From the NCBI GenBank assembly GCA_016742255.1, contig JACVCB010000010.1, positions 51,740-115,739 of the forward strand: a DNA stretch of 64,000 nucleotides, read 5' to 3'. A program made the translations under genes and the position numbers. Shown one piece after another: positions 1-7,062 of this stretch. This DNA comes from Leptospira sp. GTDB taxonomy: Bacteria; Spirochaetota; Leptospiria; Leptospirales; Leptospiraceae. Position 1 is the stretch's first letter; each line of letters starts with the position of its first letter. The notes below the pieces were generated by a model. It saw only the letters and a list, made by a program, of their open reading frames with translations. It made no database searches and was not told where the DNA came from.

Positions 1-415
1 TAAGATCCCCTGAACCAGAAATCATAGCATACGTTACTGGATTCAAATTTGCCGTTAATGTAAAGTTAAGTGGTAATGTAATGATAGCAAATAAACTAGA
101 AACAGCTGTCATACTCACAGAAAGTGCAGTGTTACCTTTACCAAGATGAGTAATGATATTGGATAGGTTTCCACCGGGACTTGCGGCAACTAACAACATC
201 CCCAATTCAATTCCAGCAGGAAGATCCAAAACCAACGTGATGATCAAAGTGACCCAAGGTAAAAAAATCACTTGGCCAATGAGGCCAGCAAGAGCAGCCA
301 CAGGTCTTTGTAAAACTGCCTTAAAGGCAATGAATCTAAGTTCTAAGGCAACTCCAAAGATCATGAGAGCCAAAACCAAACCCAAAACAATTTGGTAATC
401 ATTGTTATAATTCAT
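1..415 (-). CDS. BASS-family (bile acid:sodium symporter-like) transporter, 3' end cut by window edge
   Basis: The minus strand reads from an ATG at 413-415 through 138 uninterrupted codons to the window edge, so the C-terminal half is missing. The protein starts MNYNNDYQIVLGLVLALMIF and consists of hydrophobic segments with short loops. It contains GVALELRF near the N-terminus and a glycine-rich ASPGGNLSNIITHLGKG segment around residues 87-103. That pattern is typical of the sodium/bile-acid symporter (BASS) superfamily, which moves organic anions across the inner membrane with sodium. The substrate cannot be told. No neighbour on its 5' side points to a pathway. Confidence 0.75.
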   Translation of the reverse strand, partial: MNYNNDYQIVLGLVLALMIFGVALELRFIAFKAVLQRPVAALAGLIGQVIFLPWVTLIITLVLDLPAGIELGMLLVAASPGGNLSNIITHLGKGNTALSVSMTAVSSLFAIITLPLNFTLTANLNPVTYAMISGSGDL

Positions 416-621
416 ATTTGAATCTTCCTAGCGAACCTTCATAACCAAACATTAACCAATTGAGTTATGAACGGATGTTCATCGGAGTAATATTCTAAAT
501 CAGAAAGAAGAGATTCTATCTTTTTTTATCATCTTAGAGTCAGAAACCAAAGTTATTTCTGAACACTTCGTTGCATTTTTGAAAGTAAATGGATTAAAAT
601 AAGTGGGATCATGACAAAACT

Positions 622-652
622 CACAAAAGGATAGTGGATTTATCCTTTTGTG
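622..652 (-). terminator. Strong hairpin, likely terminator of the lipoprotein/porin unit
   Basis: Bases 622-633 (CACAAAAGGATA) pair perfectly with 641-652 (TATCCTTTTGTG) around a 7-nt loop. On the minus strand the stem is followed by a short T-rich stretch (AGTTTTGTC). It lies about 40 bp after the stop codon of the minus-strand lipoprotein at 694. The tail is weaker than in a textbook intrinsic terminator. Confidence 0.6.
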
Positions 653-693
653 GAGTTACGAATTTATCTAAAAACCGAGTGAATCTGGTTTGA

Positions 694-1173
694 TTAAAAA
701 CCAGATGCCGTAATCGCAGATCTCGAACAAGGATTGTTATTGGGATCACAAGTATACATTTTAAATGTGAAGCCATCATTTGGGTTAGGTCTTTGTGATG
801 TTGAACCAAAATTGGTTCCACTTGCAAATCCCAAATCAGTACAACTCGATGTTGATACATTGTATTTTTTAATGTTCGTATTCAATAGTCCGCCAGCACC
901 ACCTGGTGGAGTGTTGAAATAAGATGTAGGTCCAATATTTCCACCATTGAGTTGGAACGTATCATAACAATTACCTGTGTAAGAACCACCTAAATCGGCA
1001 ACTTCCATAATCACAAGAGACTTGTTTCTATCAACTCCACCATTGAGTATATTGTTGATGATAAGGGAAGAGATACCTTCTCTGTCTTGTTCCTTTGATT
1101 GGCAATTTAAAAGGAATAACGAAAGTGAAAGTGTTAAAATGATTCTCATCATGAATGTTAATTTAATTTTCAT
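694..1173 (-). CDS. Small lipoprotein of unknown function, downstream of the porin
   Basis: The 159-residue product begins with a charged start and a hydrophobic stretch ending LFLLNC, a leptospiral-type lipobox at about residues 20-24. It is therefore probably a lipid-anchored envelope protein. The mature part is rich in Gly, Asn, Ser and Thr and has several cysteines but no domain I recognise. The start ATG at 1173 has AAAAGGA seven bases upstream. It begins 11 bp after the porin stop codon in the same direction, so the two are likely co-transcribed and it may serve the porin. The stop codon sits in the loop of a 9-bp hairpin (683-706). Confidence 0.75.
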   Translation of the reverse strand: MKIKLTFMMRIILTLSLSLFLLNCQSKEQDREGISSLIINNILNGGVDRNKSLVIMEVADLGGSYTGNCYDTFQLNGGNIGPTSYFNTPPGGAGGLLNTNIKKYNVSTSSCTDLGFASGTNFGSTSQRPNPNDGFTFKMYTCDPNNNPCSRSAITASGF

Positions 1174-1184
1174 AAATATTCCTT

Positions 1185-2858
1185 TTAGTTTGGCCTATAA
1201 CTGTAAGCTTCTGGAGAAACAACACCCGTCCAAAAGTTTGCTTGGAATTGTAAATAAACGCGTCTATCGTCAATTGGCATTGAGTTTCCTGTGTTAGGAT
1301 TTACATCAAATTGATTTCCTAAAATTTGATAGTAGAGTTGTGCTTTGAAGTGATGTTTATCACCAAACAAGTTTAAACCTGCCCAATACACTCTTAAAGA
1401 ATCAGTAGGATCTACTTTTCCATTTCGATTAAAATCTCCTTGGATGTATTCGTATTTTAACAATGGCATGATATAATAACGATCCAAAAATGGAATGTTA
1501 TAACCAATAGTTCCATGGTATCCATATAGATCATTTGATGCAGCACCACCAAACTTTGTATAAGCACCCGATAAATAAATACCTTTGTAAGTAAACGTTG
1601 TATCGTAAGTGTGTCCCACTAATCCCATTTTTGGTCGAGCTAGTGTAGGAACAGAATTCTGAACTAAAAAGTTTGGATTTCCACTTGCATCTAAACTTCC
1701 GCGATCTGGATTCGATCCTTGTGAAGTTAATAATTGAATCCCACTTGTTGTACCAGGTGTGTATTCAGGAACGTAAAGTGCTGGCGTAATTAAATTTTGG
1801 GTTTGTAGATACCCTGCACCCAAAGACCATTTCATCTCTCGTTGGAAAATTTCTTCTCCTTCTTGCCAATTCACCATTTTTCCGTCAGATTCTCGTTTTA
1901 ATCCACCAAACACATTCACTTGTGCTCGTGCATAATACATAGGGGATGTATTAATTGCTCCATAACGATTCGCGGTTGTTAAGTCTTGTCTTCTACCAGT
2001 ACCATAATCACCACCACCACCTTTTCCGTTACTCACCATTAAGGAAACTTGTAAGTATCGTTCCCATTTGTGATCTAATTCTTTCAGTGGAGTTGCTTGG
2101 ATCATAACACCATGATCAAATTGTGGAATGGCATTTACGATCATACTTCGTTCTAATGTGACGAAGTTCGCTGACGATTGTAAGTATTCACGGCTGAATT
2201 GAGTTGGCAATTGACCGAACACAAAACGTAATCCAGCATAAGGTATTTTTGCATACCCAAATGCTTCGTGAATGTAACCACGATTGTCTTTTAATCGAGT
2301 GTTGGATACATAACTCGTTGTTGCTGGTCTACCATTCGCATCTAAATAATTTAAAGTACTTGTAGTTTGGACAATATCAGGTCGATTCAACATGTTCTCC
2401 AATCGGAGTTGGATATTAGTTCCCCACCAATCGTTTTCGTATTGAGCACCTAATCGTAAACGTCTGAAGTTCCAATCCACATTATTAAAATCTCTATGAC
2501 CATTGCTGAAGAGAGAATCTTCAGAACCAGAGACTCCTCTAAATTGGATACGGCCATAAATCGTTAATTTCTCTTTTGCCGTATCATCGGGCCTGTGTGC
2601 AAATGCATCGGGTAAGGTTGTTGCATTTCCGTTGGAAAGGGGACGGTTATATTCCACCTTCACACGATTGGGTCCTGGTTTTGAATAAATTTGCCCAGTT
2701 TCGGTGTCTTCGTAGAGTTCTTGGTAAACCTTCGTTTGAGGTTTTTTCGATTGGTTTTCTGCGGGATTTGGTTCGTTTGTTCGGGTCACTTCTGGTTCGG
2801 CAGAAAGTGTGCTAACAAATAGTAAGAGTCCCAGAGTTACTTTTGTGATGGTATTCAT
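1185..2858 (-). CDS. Outer-membrane porin, phosphate-selective O/P-like
   Basis: This 557-residue protein has a clear signal peptide (MNTITKVTLGLLLFVSTLSA, cut before EPEV). About 100 residues of linker precede a long barrel with alternating aromatic and polar residues. Features such as IYGRIQFRGVSG, NFRRLRLGAQYENDWWGTNIQLRLEN and a C-terminal strand ending in an aromatic/hydrophobic pattern (YLQFQANFW) resemble the phosphate-selective porin O/P family. Such barrels let anions diffuse across the outer membrane. The family match is by recognition; substrate is inferred. An array of 11-bp-spaced heptamers resembling a Pho box lies about 90-130 bp upstream, which supports a phosphate role. Confidence 0.75.
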   Translation of the reverse strand: MNTITKVTLGLLLFVSTLSAEPEVTRTNEPNPAENQSKKPQTKVYQELYEDTETGQIYSKPGPNRVKVEYNRPLSNGNATTLPDAFAHRPDDTAKEKLTIYGRIQFRGVSGSEDSLFSNGHRDFNNVDWNFRRLRLGAQYENDWWGTNIQLRLENMLNRPDIVQTTSTLNYLDANGRPATTSYVSNTRLKDNRGYIHEAFGYAKIPYAGLRFVFGQLPTQFSREYLQSSANFVTLERSMIVNAIPQFDHGVMIQATPLKELDHKWERYLQVSLMVSNGKGGGGDYGTGRRQDLTTANRYGAINTSPMYYARAQVNVFGGLKRESDGKMVNWQEGEEIFQREMKWSLGAGYLQTQNLITPALYVPEYTPGTTSGIQLLTSQGSNPDRGSLDASGNPNFLVQNSVPTLARPKMGLVGHTYDTTFTYKGIYLSGAYTKFGGAASNDLYGYHGTIGYNIPFLDRYYIMPLLKYEYIQGDFNRNGKVDPTDSLRVYWAGLNLFGDKHHFKAQLYYQILGNQFDVNPNTGNSMPIDDRRVYLQFQANFWTGVVSPEAYSYRPN

Positions 2859-2949
2859 TCGATGTTTGTCTGTACTGATTTGGATTCATTTCAATAGAGG
2901 ATACCTCCATTACAATGTTTCAGTCTGGTTACAAACATATTGAATCCAT

Positions 2950-2989
2950 GTTATGATTGGATGACAAGAATATTACAAATTGGTTACAA
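2950..2989 (-). promoter_or_regulatory. Pho-box-like array upstream of the porin
   Basis: On the minus strand four heptamers occur at exactly 11-bp steps: TTGTAAC (2983-2989), TTGTAAT (2972-2978), TTGTCAT (2961-2967) and TCATAAC (2950-2956). A further in-phase TTGTAAC sits at 2928-2934, which is 33 bp from the TTGTCAT copy. A 7-bp unit repeated every 11 bp is the layout of PhoB-binding Pho boxes (E. coli unit CTGTCAT plus four AT-rich bases). Binding by a PhoB homologue is inferred. Confidence 0.6.
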
Positions 2990-3037
2990 GGAGCAAAACT
3001 GCCCGTTTGGTGAGCATTTTTTTTCGAAAATGGAAGT

Positions 3038-3068
3038 TTGTCACAATCGAAGGGTTGTTTTGTGACAA
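3038..3068. repeat. Inverted repeat TTGTCACAA / TTGTGACAA
   Basis: Perfect 9-bp arms at 3038-3046 and 3060-3068 are separated by 13 bp. They lie between the DUF3052 stop codon and the porin promoter region. The plus-strand hairpin is followed by TTTTATAA. It could be a weak terminator or a dimeric regulator site; the sequence does not decide. Confidence 0.4.
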
Positions 3069-3104
3069 TTTTATAACGATTCCAAATTCAAAAACTTTCT
3101 GGAT

Positions 3105-3521
3105 TTAGCGGTTTGATTTCCGGATCACCAACTTGAGGCCCGACCAAATGGGATCGATCGCGCAGACTTTGGTGTCCACAAGGCCCAAACCCAAGGCAAA
3201 ATCTCGGATTTTGTTTTCATCTAAATCAGAAACAATTTTGGAAGTTTTTTTGGGCCATGAAACCCATATCATACCGTTGGATTTCAAATGGGATTGGAGT
3301 TTCGGGAGTGATTTTTGGTAATCTGCAAGTGAGGTAAAAAAACAATGGATGAAGTCGAGTTCCTTAACCAGTGATTTGGCAATTTTGACCGGTTCAGGCA
3401 TTTTTCCCCAATCTTCCAAATTGAGTCCATTTGGAAGATTTAGAAAATAGAGGGACATATTGTCCTTGATCCCCAATTTTTCAATGACCGATTTTCCAGA
3501 ATAACCCGCTTGTTTTGCCAC
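3105..3521 (-). CDS. DUF3052-family protein
   Basis: A short soluble protein of 138 residues. The N-terminal AGYSGKSVIEKLGIK motif and the later MIWVSWPKK and KVCAIDPIWSGLKLVIRK segments match DUF3052, a widespread family of unknown function whose members usually begin with an AGYSG sequence. I chose the GTG at 3521 because the first residues then align with that N-terminus and an AAAGGA sits about 8 bases upstream. A GTG two codons earlier is also possible. It stands alone, upstream of and in the same direction as the porin, about 250 bp away. Confidence 0.7.
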   Translation of the reverse strand: MAKQAGYSGKSVIEKLGIKDNMSLYFLNLPNGLNLEDWGKMPEPVKIAKSLVKELDFIHCFFTSLADYQKSLPKLQSHLKSNGMIWVSWPKKTSKIVSDLDENKIRDFALGLGLVDTKVCAIDPIWSGLKLVIRKSNR

Positions 3522-3700
3522 CAACACATTCCTTTCCCATTGGAGAATGATCCAAAGAGGTCAAAAAATCCAATTCGTTAGTTAAAAATTCAAACTCGAC
3601 AGTAAGATTCATTCCTTTTTTTTAGTAGACTATTGTCGATCACCAAGTTATTGCCTAAATTCCCAAAAGGATAGGTAAGTTTGTATTTTGAGGGTATAGA

Positions 3701-5266
3701 GTGTTATCAATCGCAGATCTTTGGAAACAGGGAAAAATCATCATCAACCGAATTCGTTTTGGATTAGTATTACTCTTCCTACTTGCCATGATTGGGGCCA
3801 AAGATGAATTCCAGCCGAAGATGTTCATCATCCATATGATTGGAACGTGTACAATGGGTTTTTATTGTGCACTTGCTTATGTATTAGAAAAAAAAACAAA
3901 CCCACCCACTTGGTTTCATAAAATTCTCATCTTAATGGACACATTAGTTTTATCGTTAACCATTATCTTAGATTGTACGTTGAGTTTAGAAGAAGCAGAA
4001 GCGGCTCTTTCGAATGCAGTTGTGTATTTTATCTTTTTCTTTAACGCGATTTATTCTGGATTTTTAGGAGATCGTAAATTTGTTTTAATGAACTCACTTT
4101 TAGGTTCTGTCTTATCAGCGATAGCTTTGATAGTTGCGGTGAATGTCGGTGGTGTCCAACTTTCAGTAGATCCAAAACAATCACAAGAAATAGGTTATGT
4201 TGGTTTAGCAGGAGAAGTGATGAAACCAATTTTCATCATGATTGCAGGATACATTGTCAGTTTATTAGTCCAACTTTTGACAAAAATTAGTTCTTTAGCG
4301 GATATCAAAGCCGATGAAGCAGAAGTGCTCCTGAACCAAACAAAAGAACGAAGTAAAGTTTCTGCAAATGCTGCACTCAAATTAGAATCTTCAATTAATA
4401 ATTTTAGTAAATTTGTTTCCGATACATCTGTAAAATTAGAATCACAAGCGGCTTCTTTGGAAGAGATCACTGCTGTGATTTCTGAACTTTCAAGTTCCTT
4501 TGAATCCAATGGAGTTTCCATTGAAGAACAGAATAATAAAGTACAAAGTATGGTTGCTGATACAGTAGAATTAAAAGAAACAGTCGACCAAATTTTAATC
4601 CAAAGTGAACAACTCGTGGAAATTGCAGAAATCAATAAAAAGGAAAGTATGTCCGTTACTGAAGTGGCAGACCAAACTGCATCTCATTTGGAATCCATCC
4701 AAGCCTCATTTGACCAAGTGAATGAAATTAATAATATTGTTGCAGAAATTGGCGAAAAGACAAACTTACTTGCGTTAAATGCCTCAATTGAAGCTGCTCG
4801 TGCGGGTGATGTTGGTAAAGGTTTTGCTGTAGTTGCCAATGAAGTGAGTAAACTTGCTGAATTTACTAAGAATAACGTAAAACGAATTTCAAGTGTTGTC
4901 AAAAGTTCAAAAGAGATCATCACCAATGCAAGGAATGCATCAAAAAATACCGGTGAACTTGCAAAGTCGCAAATTGATCGCCTAAACCAAACGTTAGTAC
5001 AAATCCAAAATATGAACCAACTTTATATCGAACAACGGAACACTTTATCTTCCATTTTATCGGAATTGTCTCAAATCAGGGAACTTTCGAATCAGATTGC
5101 CGGATCCACCAAAGAACAATTATTAGGTCAAAAAGAAGCCTCCAAAGGGATTATCCAATTGGAGATGGAAGTGAATGAAATCAGTCGTGCTTCAAAAGAC
5201 TTGGAAGAACATATCCAAATGATCAAAGAAGAAGCCAATACCTTGGCTTCTATGGGAAATCAATAA
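3701..5266 (+). CDS. Membrane-anchored methyl-accepting chemotaxis protein
   Basis: The 521-residue protein begins at a GTG codon preceded by AGGG seven bases upstream. The first ~185 residues form about six hydrophobic segments with short loops and no large periplasmic domain, so it probably senses membrane-linked or cytoplasmic cues. The rest is a long coiled coil with the conserved signalling tip [18 protein letters not shown] followed by [16 protein letters not shown] (about residues 347-390). That tip docks CheA and CheW. No HAMP domain is obvious. No chemotaxis kinase genes are nearby, so it would feed a remote system controlling the endoflagella. Confidence 0.9.
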   Translation: MLSIADLWKQGKIIINRIRFGLVLLFLLAMIGAKDEFQPKMFIIHMIGTCTMGFYCALAYVLEKKTNPPTWFHKILILMDTLVLSLTIILDCTLSLEEAEAALSNAVVYFIFFFNAIYSGFLGDRKFVLMNSLLGSVLSAIALIVAVNVGGVQLSVDPKQSQEIGYVGLAGEVMKPIFIMIAGYIVSLLVQLLTKISSLADIKADEAEVLLNQTKERSKVSANAALKLESSINNFSKFVSDTSVKLESQAASLEEITAVISELSSSFESNGVSIEEQNNKVQSMVADTVELKETVDQILIQSEQLVEIAEINKKESMSVTEVADQTASHLESIQASFDQVNEINNIVAEIGEKTNLLALNASIEAARAGDVGKGFAVVANEVSKLAEFTKNNVKRISSVVKSSKEIITNARNASKNTGELAKSQIDRLNQTLVQIQNMNQLYIEQRNTLSSILSELSQIRELSNQIAGSTKEQLLGQKEASKGIIQLEMEVNEISRASKDLEEHIQMIKEEANTLASMGNQ

Positions 5267-5287
5267 CATATCCTAATGATTTGAGTG

Positions 5288-6157
5288 TTAGTTATTGGAT
5301 AAAAAATTTAATATCTCATCCCTCACTGTGTCGGATCGTAATATCATTTTATGACCCAGTCCATTTGTTATGATGAGTTTTCCTTGTTTCCATGATCTTG
5401 CAACTACCTCACCCATACTGTAAGGGATTTCAACATCATCTCGGTCATGAATGACTAATAGTTGATTCTTAAAGTTGGGACCAGAAGTTTCTAAATCTAT
5501 ACTTGCCATGGATCGTTTGACTTTTTTCTCCAAAACCAAACGCATATTGATTTCTTCCATTTCCGTTAAGTCAAAATGCCTACTAAAGTCCTGGATCAAT
5601 AATTCCAATTTGGATGGTGGTGCAATATAAACCAATTTGTTTGCACTGACACCTAACTCTTGTGCTACTGTCGCAACAGCTCCACCAAAAGAATGTGTAA
5701 TGATAAAATTTGGATCTCCAATCTGATTTGTGAGTTCTTTTACAATTTTTGCAGATAAAACAATATTGGAATACCGGCCTGAAGAAAATCCATGGCCCGG
5801 TAAATCTATTCCTATAACTTTATATCCCTCTTCGATGAGGGATGGGATAAACCTGGAAAAGTTGCCAGTATGACCATTCCATCCATGGATGAGTAAAATG
5901 GTTCCTTTTGAATCTCCTTCCGAATTCCAAATATAATATTGAATTTTATGTTCTCTTACGTTTAACATTGATTTGGTTGCCTTTTCTAATACTTCCATTT
6001 CCTTTCTGGAAGGACTTTGTTTCTGCGTTTTCAAAAACTTTTGAACGGTGACAAATCCTATCCAAGTCGGATTCTTTTTTGCAAATTCCCATTTTTTTTC
6101 CATGGGGATTGGGTATTCTCCGTTTAAAGAACGAACGATCGTGCTAATTGTGTTCAT
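5288..6157 (-). CDS. Alpha/beta-hydrolase
   Basis: Motifs of the alpha/beta-hydrolase fold are visible: an oxyanion segment LLIHGWNGHTG, the IDLPGHGFSSG strand, the nucleophile elbow THSFGG (Thr in place of the first Gly of GxSxG), a candidate acid in HDRDDVEIP and a candidate His in GLGHK. It is probably an esterase or lipase; the substrate is unknown. The ATG at 6157 has AGGAG six bases upstream, while an in-frame ATG at 6163 overlaps that site. It follows the TetR gene by about 47 bp on the same strand. A 19-bp motif inside its codons 4-10 matches one just upstream of tetR, so the regulator probably controls it. Confidence 0.85.
   Translation of the reverse strand: MNTISTIVRSLNGEYPIPMEKKWEFAKKNPTWIGFVTVQKFLKTQKQSPSRKEMEVLEKATKSMLNVREHKIQYYIWNSEGDSKGTILLIHGWNGHTGNFSRFIPSLIEEGYKVIGIDLPGHGFSSGRYSNIVLSAKIVKELTNQIGDPNFIITHSFGGAVATVAQELGVSANKLVYIAPPSKLELLIQDFSRHFDLTEMEEINMRLVLEKKVKRSMASIDLETSGPNFKNQLLVIHDRDDVEIPYSMGEVVARSWKQGKLIITNGLGHKMILRSDTVRDEILNFLSNN
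6130..6148 (-). promoter_or_regulatory. Operator-like motif inside the hydrolase 5' coding region
   Basis: The plus strand reads AACGAACGATCGTGCTAAT. Its reverse complement is identical at 18 of 19 positions to 6799-6817 upstream of tetR. It starts about 10 bases after the hydrolase start codon. The core ACGATCGT is a palindrome. Binding by the neighbouring TetR protein is inferred. Confidence 0.5.
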
Positions 6158-6204
6158 AATCATCTCCTGTATTTCTTGGTTTTCGCATCCAAAATGGTAT
6201 TTGT

Positions 6205-6795
6205 TTATTTCATATTTCGTTTGATTAATTCGTTAAAACATTGTTTGGTTCGTTTTTCGGAAGATTTATCTTCCAATAATCGATTGTAAAAATGAAAGGA
6301 TAAGACAAGGCCCCAAATTTCTTGGACCAATTGTTCCACATTTGTTTTCGGATCTAACTCTCCTTTTTCTTTGGCTTCTTCTACAAATTGTTTTAAGGAA
6401 GAATGCCATGACAGTTGGATTTTACGTAGATGATCACGTACAATCCCAGGTCTGTCATCAAACTCCGAACTTGATGCCAAAAACAAACATCCGCCAGGCA
6501 AATCAGAACGATTGGACCAATCAAGCCAACTTACAAACGCATTCCGTAATCTTGTAATTCCAGGTTTGGATTTTAATGCGGGGTATAACACATAACGCCG
6601 AAAAAGTTCACTCCCTTTTCGCAAAACATCGATTTGGAGATTTTCCTTCGAAGAAAATTTAGCAAAGAGACCACTTTTGGACATTCCCAATTCTTCTGCA
6701 AGAGTTCCAATGGTAAGCCCTTCCAAACCTTGCACACTCGCAATTTGAACAGCCCGGTCTAAAATCAATGATTTTGTCTCTTCGCCCTTGCTCAT
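6205..6795 (-). CDS. TetR-family transcriptional regulator
   Basis: The 196-residue protein has an N-terminal TetR helix-turn-helix (LTIGTLAEELGMSKSGLFAK followed by FSSKENL, about residues 22-50). A C-terminal ligand-binding region carries the segment LPGGCLFLASSSEFDDRPG typical of the TetR_C_6-like group. It should act as a ligand-released repressor. The likely target is the adjoining hydrolase and itself, since both start regions carry the same 19-bp motif. No Shine-Dalgarno sequence is visible ahead of the ATG; the operator-like motif occupies that space and ends 3 bases before the start. Confidence 0.88.
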   Translation of the reverse strand: MSKGEETKSLILDRAVQIASVQGLEGLTIGTLAEELGMSKSGLFAKFSSKENLQIDVLRKGSELFRRYVLYPALKSKPGITRLRNAFVSWLDWSNRSDLPGGCLFLASSSEFDDRPGIVRDHLRKIQLSWHSSLKQFVEEAKEKGELDPKTNVEQLVQEIWGLVLSFHFYNRLLEDKSSEKRTKQCFNELIKRNMK

Positions 6796-6798
6796 AAT

Positions 6799-6817
6799 AT
6801 TAGTACGATCGTTCGTT
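6799..6817 (+). promoter_or_regulatory. Operator-like motif at the tetR start
   Basis: ATTAGTACGATCGTTCGTT lies just upstream of the tetR start codon. It matches the motif in the hydrolase gene (6130-6148) at 18 of 19 positions in the opposite orientation. Its position between promoter and start codon fits autoregulation. Confidence 0.55.
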
Positions 6818-6890
6818 TGATTTTGTAAAGTCTTTTTTTAAGGTTGGGGCGCCTCAAATGGATGGAATTTCGGATCCAATTAAAACATGA

Positions 6891-6945
6891 CCGGGCCTTA
6901 CGCTTCCATCTTTCGTTTCCCGAAAGGATGTCCGCTACAGTCCCT
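6891..6945 (-). ncRNA. Structured RNA-like dispersed element, copy A (Flavo-1-like)
   Basis: Read on the minus strand, this segment has AGGGACTGTAGCGGACATCC, a hairpin CTTTCG-GGAAA-CGAAAG, then GATGGAAGCGTAAGGCCCGG. The flanks match copy B at 27704-27756, while the central hairpin has a different sequence yet still pairs. A GCCCCAA box follows in both copies. From memory the layout resembles the Flavo-1 RNA motif reported from Bacteroidota and spirochaetes; a covariance-model search would decide. It lies in the 266-bp gap between tetR and the nuclease-ParA gene. Confidence 0.5.
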
Positions 6946-7062
6946 GGCGCGGAGATTCGCTTTTATCATGTGACTTTGGTCTGAGAATCGGGTAGAAATA
7001 TGTTTTGCCATATCTTTTGGAATCTTAGAATAATGACAGTTAGTATCTTATAACACCATCCT

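Noticed and set aside
153..398. Plus-strand open frame at the left edge
   Set aside because: The minus strand encodes a clear BASS-type transporter over the same bases.
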